This document shows, one piece after another, positions 7,115-14,570 of a DNA stretch of 14,622 bases; position 1 is the stretch's first letter, and each line of letters starts with the position of its first letter. This stretch comes from Pseudomonadota bacterium (GTDB lineage Bacteria; Pseudomonadota; Alphaproteobacteria; Rhizobiales; Xanthobacteraceae): NCBI GenBank assembly GCA_023392205.1, contig JAEVZN010000266.1, forward strand, positions 1 through 14,622. Reading direction: 5' to 3'. The notes below the pieces were generated by a model. That model was not told the DNA's origin. It did no database searches and was given only the letters and a program-made list of their open reading frames with translations. Made by a program: the position numbers and the translations under genes.

Positions 7115-8635
7115 ATGTCCGAACGTATCCTCGTCGTTGACGACGACCCGATTCAGCGCCGCCTGCTGGAGAACATGGTCAGCCGCTTCGGCTATGAGCC
7201 GATCCTGGCGGAAGGCGGCGAACAGGCGGCCAGCATTCTTGCGGACGAAACGGCCCCGCCGATTGCCTGCATCATCCTCGATCTGGTGATGCCCGATCTC
7301 GACGGGCTCGGCCTTCTCGGGCGCCTGCGCGAACAGGGCAGCCGCATCCCCGTGATCGTGCAGACCGCTCATGGCGGCATCGACAACGTGATCTCCGCCA
7401 TGCGCGCGGGGGCCTGCGACTTTGTCGTGAAACCGGCCAGCCCCGAACGGATTCAGGTCTCGCTGAAGAACGCGCTGACCCAGAGTGCGCTTGCAGGCGA
7501 ATTGCAGCGCATCAAGCGCAGCCAGTCCGGCACGCTGACCTTCTCCGATCTGGTGACGCGCAGTCCCGCGATGCATTCTGTGCTGCGCAATGCGGAGAAG
7601 GCTGCGGCGTCCAACATCCCGGTGCTGATCGAAGGCGAATCCGGCGTCGGCAAGGAAATGATCGCGCGCGCCATACACGGCAGCGGCGAACGCCGCAGCA
7701 GGCCCTTCATCGCCGTGAATTGCGGCGCGATCCCCGACAACCTGGTCGAATCGATCCTGTTTGGTCATGAAAAGGGGGCCTTTACCGGCGCCACCGAGAA
7801 GCATGTTGGCAAGTTCGCCGAAGCCGATGGCGGCACGCTGTTTCTCGATGAGGTCGGCGAATTGCCGCTGACCGCGCAGGTCAAGTTGTTACGCGCCTTG
7901 CAGCAGGGAGAGATCGAGCCGGTCGGTGCGCGCAAATCCCAGCGCGTGAATGTACGGGTGATTTCCGCAACCAACCGCAATCTGCACGCCGATGTCGCGT
8001 CAGGCCGCTTCCGCGAAGACCTGTTTTACCGGCTCCATGTTTTCCCGATCGCCGTACCTCCGCTGCGCGAACGCTCCGAAGACATTCCGGCGCTGGCCCG
8101 CCATTTCCTGGTACGCTTCTGTGCCGAGGAGGGAAAAACCATCAGGGCTGTCACGGGTGACGCCGTCGCATTGCTGAAGGCCCTGCCCTGGCCCGGCAAT
8201 GTGCGCCAGCTTGAAAATGCCATCTTCCGCGCCGTGGTCCTGTCGGAAGGCGACGAGATCGGGCCTGACGAATTCCCGCAATTTTCAGGCCGCGACTCAC
8301 AACAGCTTGAAGGCGGCCGTCCGGCGACGCTGGTCCCGGACCTTCCGGCCTCGCATGAGCGCCACACGGATGAGGGCGAGCTTGTCATCGAGGCCGAAGG
8401 CAAGGCCTTTCACCCCGACCATCTGTCCTTGCTGGGCTCCGACGGCCATGTCCGCGCCTTCGATATGCTTGAAGCGGACATTATCCGCTATGCCATCGCT
8501 CATTACCGCGGACAGATGTCGGAGGTATCACGGCGCTTGCGAATCGGACGCTCGACCCTCTACCGAAAGCTCGATGGACTTGGCATGGCCTCAACAGGGC
8601 GCTCCGGTGACGGCGAAGCCGTGGCTGCCGAGTAA
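7115..8635 (+). CDS. NtrC-type response regulator, sigma-54-dependent transcription activator
   Basis: The protein has 506 residues in three parts. An N-terminal receiver domain (about 1-120) has the acidic pair at D10-D11, phosphoacceptor D56 ([12 protein letters not shown]), T84 and K106. An AAA+ sigma-54 interaction domain (about 145-385) has Walker A GESGVGK (174-180), the sigma-54-contacting GAFTGA loop (221-226), Walker B TLFLDE (about 241-246) and the [10 protein letters not shown] region. A Fis-type helix-turn-helix closes the protein (about 469-492, [19 protein letters not shown]). Some 60 residues of linker lie between the AAA+ and DNA-binding parts, ending in a [18 protein letters not shown] segment. 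The intact GAFTGA means it should drive sigma-54 promoters when phosphorylated. The layout and the CtrA-like site upstream resemble Caulobacter TacA, but orthology cannot be shown here. No partner histidine kinase gene is in the window. The start has AAGGGG eight bases upstream. Confidence 0.95.
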   Translation: MSERILVVDDDPIQRRLLENMVSRFGYEPILAEGGEQAASILADETAPPIACIILDLVMPDLDGLGLLGRLREQGSRIPVIVQTAHGGIDNVISAMRAGACDFVVKPASPERIQVSLKNALTQSALAGELQRIKRSQSGTLTFSDLVTRSPAMHSVLRNAEKAAASNIPVLIEGESGVGKEMIARAIHGSGERRSRPFIAVNCGAIPDNLVESILFGHEKGAFTGATEKHVGKFAEADGGTLFLDEVGELPLTAQVKLLRALQQGEIEPVGARKSQRVNVRVISATNRNLHADVASGRFREDLFYRLHVFPIAVPPLRERSEDIPALARHFLVRFCAEEGKTIRAVTGDAVALLKALPWPGNVRQLENAIFRAVVLSEGDEIGPDEFPQFSGRDSQQLEGGRPATLVPDLPASHERHTDEGELVIEAEGKAFHPDHLSLLGSDGHVRAFDMLEADIIRYAIAHYRGQMSEVSRRLRIGRSTLYRKLDGLGMASTGRSGDGEAVAAE

Positions 8636-8786
8636 CATCTTCGACAATACACCCTCCGCTGCCGGCGAAATTGCCGCAGTGCGATTGCTTCGAGTGAAGT
8701 TTTCGCGTTTTTTGCGGCATTGCCGCTATGCTGCCTTCTCACAACGCCATTGTCGTCCCGGTCGGGACACGCTCAGGAGATCTGTA

Positions 8787-10901
8787 ATGCGCGGCCACAC
8801 CTTCGACCGCATTCTGGCTAGCACTGCGCTTGTTCTGGTCCTTGGCTTGTCCGGGCCGGCCTGGTCGCAATCGGTCGCGCCGGAAGAAACCGCCAATGTC
8901 GAGGCGCCGCTGCGCGCGCGCGATGCGGCGGCGGCTCCCGATACGACAGCGACTCCTGATACGACAGCGACAATCCCGCCGGCCGATGCGCCTGCCGCGT
9001 CCGAACCGGCCCCCGCCGCGGCTGCGGACAGCACACCGCCTGCCGCAAGCGCCCCCGCCAGCGAAACTGCAACAGCCCCAGCCGCGGAAGAGCCAGCGAA
9101 GACTGAGCCGGTGAAGAGCGAAGCCGTTGCGCCAGCAGCCAAACCGGCTCCCGCCACAGCAACTGCACCGGCTGCGGCGCCCGCCGAAAAGCCCGCGCAG
9201 GCTGCACAGGCCGCACCAGCTGCCCCGGCTGCCGACCCGGCACTGGTCGAGCAGGTCCGCGAGATGCTGACCGGCCGCAATGCCGACCGCTATTTCGGCC
9301 GCCGCAACGAGCGCGTCGCCGCCGAGGCCTTTTACAAGGAACGTGATTTCGCGCCGCTCTGGATCGCCGACGGAAAGGCTTCGGCCCGCGCCGACGCGGC
9401 CATGGCCTATCTTCAGACCATCGAAGCGCATGGCCTCGAGCCCGACGATTATCCTCTCCCGGAATTCCGCTCTGGCGACACCGAGGCGCTGGCCGAAGCC
9501 GAATTGCGGCTGACCGGCGAGATGCTCAAATATGCCCGGCATGCCGCGAGCGGACGGGTGCATTATACGCGGATCAGCAACGATATCGGCTTCGAGCACA
9601 GCCTGCCCGAGCCTGCCGAGATCCTCACCAATCTGGCCGAAGCCAAGGATGTCGCTGCGGCGCTCGATGCCTACCAGCCGACCCATCCGCAATATCTGGC
9701 GCTGAAAAAGAAGCTCGCCGAGGCGCGCGCCAAGGCCGCAAGCCCGGTCGAAGAGATCGTGCGCGTGCCGGACGGTCCGAGCCTGAAGCTCAACGACGAC
9801 AATGCGCGCGTGGCACTCCTGCGCAAGCGCCTGAAGATCGACGGCAATCAGGACGACACGGTATTCGACGAGACCGTCCTCGACGCGGTGCGCAAATTCC
9901 AGCGCAGCGCCGGTCTCTCGGCCGACGGCATTGCCGGCCCGGCCACCCTGCGTGCCCTGAACGGCGTGCAGAAGCGCGAGCGCACCACCGACATCATCAT
10001 CGCCAACATGGACCGCTGGCGCTGGATGGACCGCGATCTGGGCAAGAATTACGTGATGCTCAACATCCCGGAATACCGGGTGCGCCTGGTCCGGAATGAA
10101 AAGCCGTACTGGGACTCCAAGGTGGTGATTGGCAAGCTGTCGCAGGCGACGCCGATCATGACCGGGTCGATGCGCTTCATCACCGTCAACCCGACCTGGA
10201 ACGTGCCGCCGTCGATCATCGCCAATCAGTATCTGCCGGCCCTGCGTCAGGACCCGACCGCGCTCGAGCGCATGGGCCTGCGCATGGAGCAGAACCGCGA
10301 CGGCACCGTGCGCATCTATCAGCCGCCCGGCGACCGCAACGCGCTCGGCCGCATCCGCTTCAATTTTCCCAACAAGTTCCTGGTCTACATGCACGACACG
10401 CCGGACAAGCACCTGTTCGCGCATGAAAAACGCGCCTACAGCCACGGCTGCATGCGGGTCGAGAACCCGCTGGTGTTCGGCGAGAAGATCCTCTCGATGA
10501 CGATGCCGGATCAAAAATACACCGCCGAGCGGCTGCGCTCGATGTACGGCAATTCGGAAATCAACATCAATTTTCCGAACGCCATCCCAGTGCATTTGAC
10601 CTATCAGACCGCCTTCGAGGACGAATCGGGCACCTTCCAGATGCGCGATGACGTCTACAATATCGATCAGCGCCACATCGCCATCCTGCGCGGCGACGAA
10701 CGCCGGGTGGCCGACGTCGCCACCCCCCGCCCGCCCACCGGTACCCGCATCCCCGCCGACCAGCTGCGTTTCGAGCAGCGTGAGGCCGGCCCCTTCCAGG
10801 ACTGGTTCCACTCCAGGAACGGTCGCGACAATCGCGGAAACAGCCGGTTTTCCGGACGCAACGACCCGGTCGGCGACTTCTTCGGACGCCTGTTCCGCTA
10901 G
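8787..10901 (+). CDS. Secreted YcbB-type L,D-transpeptidase
   Basis: The protein has 704 residues. It begins with a Sec signal peptide (hydrophobic core about 10-21, likely cleavage after AWS at residue 27). A disordered Ala/Pro/Glu/Thr linker follows (about 30-150). Then come the YcbB-type N-terminal helical domain (about 153-325, with ERDFAPLWIADG at 185-196 and the GRVHYTRIS segment), a peptidoglycan-binding domain (about 335-392, AVRKFQRSAGLSADGIAGPAT) and the YkuD catalytic domain (about 420-585). The catalytic motif is YSHGCMRVEN with C555 and upstream H536 and H553. Such enzymes act in the periplasm, forming 3-3 crosslinks or attaching proteins to peptidoglycan; in Rhizobiales relatives, attachment of outer-membrane barrels is known. 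The frame is open 588 bases further upstream, through the regulator gene, but AGGAG (8775-8779) before ATG 8787 and the signal peptide fix the start. An Arg/Asn/Gly-rich tail ends the protein. Two hairpins follow the stop. Confidence 0.94.
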   Translation: MRGHTFDRILASTALVLVLGLSGPAWSQSVAPEETANVEAPLRARDAAAAPDTTATPDTTATIPPADAPAASEPAPAAAADSTPPAASAPASETATAPAAEEPAKTEPVKSEAVAPAAKPAPATATAPAAAPAEKPAQAAQAAPAAPAADPALVEQVREMLTGRNADRYFGRRNERVAAEAFYKERDFAPLWIADGKASARADAAMAYLQTIEAHGLEPDDYPLPEFRSGDTEALAEAELRLTGEMLKYARHAASGRVHYTRISNDIGFEHSLPEPAEILTNLAEAKDVAAALDAYQPTHPQYLALKKKLAEARAKAASPVEEIVRVPDGPSLKLNDDNARVALLRKRLKIDGNQDDTVFDETVLDAVRKFQRSAGLSADGIAGPATLRALNGVQKRERTTDIIIANMDRWRWMDRDLGKNYVMLNIPEYRVRLVRNEKPYWDSKVVIGKLSQATPIMTGSMRFITVNPTWNVPPSIIANQYLPALRQDPTALERMGLRMEQNRDGTVRIYQPPGDRNALGRIRFNFPNKFLVYMHDTPDKHLFAHEKRAYSHGCMRVENPLVFGEKILSMTMPDQKYTAERLRSMYGNSEININFPNAIPVHLTYQTAFEDESGTFQMRDDVYNIDQRHIAILRGDERRVADVATPRPPTGTRIPADQLRFEQREAGPFQDWFHSRNGRDNRGNSRFSGRNDPVGDFFGRLFR
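8937..8972 (+). repeat. Two 18-base tandem units in the transpeptidase linker
   Basis: Two consecutive 18-base units each encode PDTTAT (residues 51-62 of the L,D-transpeptidase) and share an exact 14-base core GATACGACAGCGAC. The period is a multiple of three, so the reading frame is kept. It is a small in-frame duplication in a low-complexity linker whose length is probably free to vary. Confidence 0.75.
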
Positions 10902-10902
10902 C

Positions 10903-10933
10903 CTTCGGGATGCCCCCAAGGGTCATCCCGAAG
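10903..10933 (+). terminator. Perfect 10-base-pair hairpin just after the transpeptidase gene
   Basis: CTTCGGGATG (10903-10912) and CATCCCGAAG (10924-10933) pair perfectly around an 11-base loop, starting one base after the stop codon. Inside the loop CCC and GGG can extend the stem. No T-run follows, so it may protect the transcript 3' end or assist the second hairpin rather than terminate alone. Confidence 0.5.
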
Positions 10934-10954
10934 TCCTTCCAAGGTCATCCACAG

Positions 10955-10988
10955 ACCGCCCGTTAACCATCCGGTTGACGGGCGGTTT
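10955..10988 (+). terminator. Likely intrinsic terminator of the transpeptidase gene
   Basis: A 14-base stem, ACCGCCCGTTAACC (10955-10968) with GGTTGACGGGCGGT (10973-10986), has one G-U pair and an ATCC tetraloop. It is followed by a moderately T-rich stretch (TTTGCGTTTG). This is the better of two consecutive hairpins downstream of the gene and separates it from the DUF882 unit. Confidence 0.6.
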
Positions 10989-11012
10989 GCGTTTGTGGAC
11001 CGGGGCCATCTT

Positions 11013-11040
11013 TTGCCATACTCGCGCACTACGAGATTAT
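11013..11040 (+). promoter_or_regulatory. Possible promoter of the DUF882 gene
   Basis: TTGCCA (11013-11018) and GATTAT (11035-11040) are 16 bases apart, a reasonable sigma-70 promoter. The -10 lies in the left arm of a 9-base inverted repeat, which could therefore act as an operator. No experimental support; the -10 is not strong. Confidence 0.35.
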
Positions 11041-11069
11041 CGGGGGGTTGTCGGGGGACAATAATCTCG
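11032..11069. repeat. 9-base inverted repeat with a G-rich spacer
   Basis: CGAGATTAT (11032-11040) and ATAATCTCG (11061-11069) are perfect inverted copies around a 20-base spacer that contains a run of six G and a run of five G. The repeat sits over the presumed promoter/start region of the DUF882 gene and is not explained by coding sequence. It could be an operator or a structured DNA/RNA element. Confidence 0.6.
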
Positions 11070-11132
11070 CGTTAACCCAACCTCGTAACACTGCGTTTTC
11101 CATGTCGCGTGCGAACGCGGCACCGGTTTTCG

Positions 11133-11176
11133 ATGCCGTGCGCGAGCTCGGCACCGTATCCATGCCGTGCGCGAGC
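11133..11176 (+). repeat. 15-base direct repeat with 29-base period in the DUF882 leader
   Basis: ATGCCGTGCGCGAGC occurs at 11133-11147 and again at 11162-11176, with partial likeness on either side and a weaker third version near 11102. The 29-base period is not a multiple of three, so the copies fall in different frames. This argues that the stretch is leader DNA rather than coding sequence, although an open frame crosses it. Confidence 0.6.
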
Positions 11177-11218
11177 GCGGTATTTCGCCCGTCGTCGTCA
11201 CGATTAACGGAACGCTTT

Positions 11219-12874
11219 GTGCCAGTTGGTAACGCGCGAACGGACTCTTCACGGTTGATTCGGCATGTGTCGCAGCTGACGCTGGCTGCCGGCATTCTGG
11301 TCCTCGGTTCGCAGGGGCTGCATACGGCGATCGCCAATGGCGATACCCGCGCCATCTCCCTGCACCACGCCCATCGCGGCGACGACATCACGGTCACCTT
11401 CAAGCGCAACGGCCGCTATGACCCCGACGGCCTGAAGAAGCTCAACCACTTCCTGCGCGACTGGCGGACCGACGACGTCACCAATATGGACCCGCAATTG
11501 TTCGACGCCATGTGGGAGGTGTTGCGCGAATTCGGCACCGACAAGAAGGCGCATATCATTTCGTCCTACCGCTCCCCGCGCACCAACGAGATGCTGCGGC
11601 GGCGGTCGAACGGAGTGGCCCGCCACAGCCTGCATACGCAGGGCAAGGCCATCGATTTCTTCGTCCCCGGCGTGCCCCTCGACAAGGTGCGCGAAGCCGG
11701 CCTGCGCCTGCAGCGCGGCGGCGTCGGCTTCTACCCGACTTCCGGCTCGCCTTTCGTGCATATGGACGTCGGCAATGTGCGCCACTGGCCGCGCATGACC
11801 CGCGAACAGCTTGTGAAGGTCTTCCCGACCGGCCGTACCGTGCATCTGCCGACCGATGGCAAACCGTTGTCCGGCTATGCGCTGGCCCAGGCCGAGATCG
11901 AGAAACGCGGCTCCGGCCCGTCCGCGCTTGACTCTGCCCGCATGGCGAGCGCCGACAGCAAGAGCACCAACGCGCTGGCGCGCATGTTTGGCTTCGGCAA
12001 GCAGAAACCCGCTCCCGCCACGGACGACGACGAGGCTGACGAGGTCCCGGCCGCAGCACCGCGTCAGGTGGCGTCGGCATCCCCGATGCCGATGCCGGCC
12101 CCGCTGCCCGCACAGCCGCAGGCCCCGGTGGCGATGGCCGACATCCCGATGCCGAAGGCAAAACCGGTCACAACGATCCGTCAGACTGCCGAGCCGCAGG
12201 TTGCGGCCGCTCAACAGCCCGCGCAGCAGCCCCTGACGGTCGCTGGCGCCTACAGGCTCGCCGGCATCAGTCCAAACGACATCATTTCTGCCCGCGGATA
12301 TTGGCAGGGCCTGCCCGACTCACAGGAAGGCCACATCCTCAACACGGAGCCCAAGGTCGCGTCCGCCGGCGCAACCGGCAGCATCGGTCCCTTTGCCGCG
12401 CCACCCGGCTACGGCATGGGCCGGTCGCAGCAGACCCTCGCTTTCGCAAGCCCGGTTGCGCCGGAGCCCGATGCGCAGCGGCCGCAGCCAATGGGCAACC
12501 AGATGCCGCGTGCCGCCGCTGTGGCCGCCAACACGACCGTGGCCGCCAAGGCGAAGGCGGATGCAGGCTCGGAGGTTCGTTCGGCCCCGGCCATCACCGA
12601 TGCACGCGAAGCGGAATTGCGTCGCTGGGACGGACCGTTCATGCGCGCTCTGGTGATGACGCCGAGCGTGGTGCGCTTCATGAACACGACGCTGTATGGC
12701 ATGCAGGATTACCGCAGCTTGCAGCCGCTGCTGCAAAAGCCGGAAATGCTGGTTGTCATGGCCTTCGCCCATGACTCGTCGATGGGTCCGGGACATCTTC
12801 GCTTTGAGGGCCGCGCGATCGAGTTCTTGGCGATCACGACCTTCCAGGCCCGCAGCACCGCCGCCTTGCGTTAA
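11219..12874 (+). CDS. Secreted DUF882 (YcbK-like, M15-type peptidase fold) protein with long linker and conserved tail
   Basis: From the GTG chosen here the product has 551 residues. A signal peptide covers about 1-39 (hydrophobic VSQLTLAAGILVLG, cleavage near TAIA-NGD). The DUF882 domain follows (about 46-223). It has the M15-type zinc residues H139 and D146 (HTQGKAID) and H181 (FVHMDVG), preceded by IISSYRSPRTN. YcbK relatives are thought to trim peptidoglycan in the periplasm. A Pro/Ala/Met-rich linker (about 240-455) leads to a compact 93-residue tail (about 459-551) that looks folded but that I do not recognise. The open frame extends upstream to a TTG at 11048, with ATGs at 11102 and 11162. 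I prefer 11219 because the region before it has TCA, CGA and TTA codons unlike the body, an out-of-frame direct repeat, and GGAA precedes the GTG; a TTG at 11255 would also give a good signal peptide. It probably works with the L,D-transpeptidase upstream. Confidence 0.85.
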   Translation: MPVGNARTDSSRLIRHVSQLTLAAGILVLGSQGLHTAIANGDTRAISLHHAHRGDDITVTFKRNGRYDPDGLKKLNHFLRDWRTDDVTNMDPQLFDAMWEVLREFGTDKKAHIISSYRSPRTNEMLRRRSNGVARHSLHTQGKAIDFFVPGVPLDKVREAGLRLQRGGVGFYPTSGSPFVHMDVGNVRHWPRMTREQLVKVFPTGRTVHLPTDGKPLSGYALAQAEIEKRGSGPSALDSARMASADSKSTNALARMFGFGKQKPAPATDDDEADEVPAAAPRQVASASPMPMPAPLPAQPQAPVAMADIPMPKAKPVTTIRQTAEPQVAAAQQPAQQPLTVAGAYRLAGISPNDIISARGYWQGLPDSQEGHILNTEPKVASAGATGSIGPFAAPPGYGMGRSQQTLAFASPVAPEPDAQRPQPMGNQMPRAAAVAANTTVAAKAKADAGSEVRSAPAITDAREAELRRWDGPFMRALVMTPSVVRFMNTTLYGMQDYRSLQPLLQKPEMLVVMAFAHDSSMGPGHLRFEGRAIEFLAITTFQARSTAALR

Positions 12875-12909
12875 TCTGACGCCTGACCTCGGCCAAAGGC
12901 GGAAGAGGC

Positions 12910-12924
12910 GCGGGCCAAGCCCGC
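12910..12924. terminator. Hairpin between the convergent DUF882 and gapR genes
   Basis: GCGGGC (12910-12915) pairs with GCCCGC (12919-12924) over a CAA loop in the 68-base gap between two convergent stop codons. It is symmetric enough to act on both strands, but no T-run follows on either side, so termination strength is doubtful. Confidence 0.4.
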
Positions 12925-12942
12925 ACCCTGCTCCCGATAGCG

Positions 12943-13224
12943 CTATGCCGCCGGCAGCATGCCGAGCGCATGCATGTAGGTTTCCAGAATCGCATCCTGC
13001 TCTTCGCGCTCGGTGGGCTCGATCTTGCGCAAGCGGATGATCGCGCGCAGTGCCTTCACGTCAAAGCCGTTGGCCTTGGATTCCGCGTACACGTCGCGGA
13101 TATCATCGGAAATTGCTTTCTTCTCTTCCTCGAGCTTCTCGATCCGCTCGACAATCGTGCGCAATTGATCCTTGGCGAAGCGGACGGAGGCCTGTTCTGT
13201 TTCGGCAGCGGCGGACGCGGGCAT
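12943..13224 (-). CDS. gapR: GapR, DUF2312 nucleoid-associated protein
   Basis: The protein has 93 residues and matches the DUF2312 family throughout: [19 protein letters not shown] (20-38), then [20 protein letters not shown] (41-60), IIRLRK and the ending [12 protein letters not shown]. By memory this aligns closely with Caulobacter GapR, which forms a coiled-coil clamp around overtwisted DNA ahead of replication and transcription and stimulates topoisomerases. The long heptad-like N-terminal helix (about 14-50) is the coiled coil and the basic residues near K49, K57, R60, R64 and K67 would face DNA. The ATG at 13224 has GGAGA about 9-11 bases upstream. It is convergent with the DUF882 gene. 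The 181 bases upstream, before the nitronate monooxygenase stop, hold a partial copy of its own 5' coding end and no clear promoter. Confidence 0.93.
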   Translation of the reverse strand: MPASAAAETEQASVRFAKDQLRTIVERIEKLEEEKKAISDDIRDVYAESKANGFDVKALRAIIRLRKIEPTEREEQDAILETYMHALGMLPAA

Positions 13225-13312
13225 TCAACACTTCTCCATCGGGGGTCGTCACGTCGCGGTGCGTTGCGCCGGGATGCGTGAATTTGTCTGCTGTTTTCGG
13301 CAGCGGCGGACG
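13201..13312. repeat. Direct repeat linking the gapR 5' end and its upstream region
   Basis: TTCGGCAGCGGCGGACG is found at 13201-13217, inside the first codons of gapR, and at 13296-13312, in the non-coding DNA about 70-90 bases before the gapR start. Likeness extends a few bases to CTGT on one side with a one-base gap. The period is 95 bases. It looks like a small duplication of the gene's 5' end. Confidence 0.65.
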
Positions 13313-13379
13313 GAGGGTCAAGGCAAGGGCAGTCCGTTCGCCCGTCATCCACAGGCAACGCAGAAAACATCTGCAAAAG

Positions 13380-13395
13380 CCCGGTAATATGCGGG
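13380..13395 (-). terminator. Weak terminator-like hairpin after the nitronate monooxygenase gene
   Basis: Read on the minus strand, CCCG (13395-13392) and CGGG (13383-13380) flank an 8-base loop and are followed by CTTTT, 11 bases past the stop codon. A four-base-pair stem is short, so this is only a candidate. Next to it GCAGA (13360-13364) and TCTGC (13370-13374) form another small inverted repeat. Confidence 0.3.
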
Positions 13396-13405
13396 AATAG
13401 CTTGC

Positions 13406-14503
13406 CTATTGCGTTGCGCCACCGAGCAGCGCCAAAGCCCCGGATGCGAGTGTGCGGGTCAGTTCCTGCGCCGGCATTTCGCGCGCCAGCGACGCCGCCT
13501 GACCGGACCAGAGGGGCGAGAAATCGCCCGAACCCTCCGCCTCCGCACTCGCGCGTAGCGGCGCAAGTGCCCCTGCTGCCAGCGGAAAGGCCGGGGCCTC
13601 CGACAGCGGGCCAAGCTCCCGCATCAGCCGATTGGTGAGGCCACGTGCGGGCCGGCCGGTCATCAACGTCGTCAGGCTCGTACCATCGTCACGCGCACCT
13701 TTCAGCGCCGCGCGATGGATCGAACTGATCCGCGATTCCGGACAAAGCAGAAAGGCGGTGCCGATCTGCACGGCGGATGCGCCAAGCATGAAGGCCGCGG
13801 CGATCCCGCGCGCATCGCTGACGCCCCCGGCTGCGATGACCGGCACGTCCACCGCATCCACAATCTGTGGCACGAGCGCAAATGTCCCCGCCTGTGCTGC
13901 CACATCGGTGGTGAGGAACATGCCGCGATGGCCCCCGGCCTCGTAGCCTTGCGCCACCACGGCGTCGACACCGGCCCCGGCCAGCGCACGCGCTTCGGCG
14001 GCGGTCGTCGCCGAACAGAAGATGACAATACCGGCATCCTTCAAACGCTCGAACAGCGCCTTGGCCGGCAGCCCGAAATGAAAGCTGACGACCTCCGGCT
14101 TTAATTCGAGCACTACATCGCAAAACGCCGCATCGAAGGGCCTGCGATTGGTGTTCGGGACCGGTGCTGCCGGATCGATGCCGCGTTCCCGGTAATAGGG
14201 CGCAAGCCGCTCGCGCCAGGCAGCTTCGCGCGCATTGCTGAGTTCGGGCGGCGTATGACAGAAGAAATTCAGATTGAGCGGCTTCGACGTGCGCGCGCGA
14301 TATTTCTGAACCTCGTCACGAACCTGATCCGGCTCCAGCATTGCGCAGGGCAGCGAGCCAAGCCCGCCCGCCTCGGCCACCTCGGCGGCAAGCGCATGAT
14401 CCATCGCGCCAGCCATCGGCGCGAGCAGGATAGGATGCGCGATCCCGATCAGGTCGATCAGTCGCCGGTCAGGCCAGGAGGTTCGGGGCGGCATAGCAAG
14501 CAT
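13406..14503 (-). CDS. Nitronate monooxygenase (2-nitropropane dioxygenase family), FMN enzyme
   Basis: The protein has 365 residues, typical of the family. It is a TIM-barrel FMN enzyme: LAPMAG at 27-32, PLNLNFFCH at 75-83, the signature AQGYEAGGHRG at 184-194 with the conserved H192, AAGGVSDARG at 224-233, and GTAFLLCPES at 248-257 for phosphate and flavin binding. Nitronate monooxygenases oxidise toxic alkyl nitronates such as propionate 3-nitronate; many members of the wider family are annotated by similarity only, so the true substrate is open. The protein is cytoplasmic with no signal peptide. The start may be the ATG at 14503 or the one three codons later (14494), since neither has a decisive ribosome site. 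It is upstream of gapR on the same strand but separated by 181 bases, so not clearly in one operon. Confidence 0.9.
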   Translation of the reverse strand: MLAMPPRTSWPDRRLIDLIGIAHPILLAPMAGAMDHALAAEVAEAGGLGSLPCAMLEPDQVRDEVQKYRARTSKPLNLNFFCHTPPELSNAREAAWRERLAPYYRERGIDPAAPVPNTNRRPFDAAFCDVVLELKPEVVSFHFGLPAKALFERLKDAGIVIFCSATTAAEARALAGAGVDAVVAQGYEAGGHRGMFLTTDVAAQAGTFALVPQIVDAVDVPVIAAGGVSDARGIAAAFMLGASAVQIGTAFLLCPESRISSIHRAALKGARDDGTSLTTLMTGRPARGLTNRLMRELGPLSEAPAFPLAAGALAPLRASAEAEGSGDFSPLWSGQAASLAREMPAQELTRTLASGALALLGGATQ

Positions 14504-14542
14504 CCGTAACGGTCCAAGACACGGCTGCTATCTTGCCCGCTC

Positions 14543-14559
14543 CTTTCGTGCGGCGAAAG
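14543..14559. repeat. Small hairpin upstream of the nitronate monooxygenase gene
   Basis: CTTTCG (14543-14548) and CGAAAG (14554-14559) are perfect inverted copies with a 5-base loop, about 40 bases before the start codon of the minus-strand gene. It could be an operator or the end of a transcript from beyond the window. Confidence 0.35.
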
Positions 14560-14570
14560 CTTGAGGCGTC

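Noticed and set aside
8714..8726. GCGGC-ATT-GCCGC hairpin before the transpeptidase gene, next to a T-run
   Set aside because: The T-run precedes the hairpin on the plus strand and would be an A-run after it on the minus strand, so it is not a terminator on either strand.
8199..8786. 196-codon upstream extension of the transpeptidase frame
   Set aside because: It overlaps the 3' part of the sigma-54 activator in another frame; the AGGAG site and signal peptide at 8787 show where translation starts.
8636..8786. Possible sigma-54 promoter between activator and transpeptidase genes
   Set aside because: No stretch has the required GG-N10-GC spacing together with TGGCAC and TTGC halves; the best candidate fails at several fixed positions.
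8739..10919. 726-codon open frame on the minus strand opposite the L,D-transpeptidase
   Set aside because: Antisense shadow; the translation is low in recognisable motifs and the plus strand carries signal peptide, peptidoglycan-binding and YkuD motifs.
10961..10980. Possible second CtrA site (TTAACC...GGTTGA)
   Set aside because: The spacing and second half do not fit TTAA-N7-TTAA; the sequence is explained by the 14-base-pair terminator stem.
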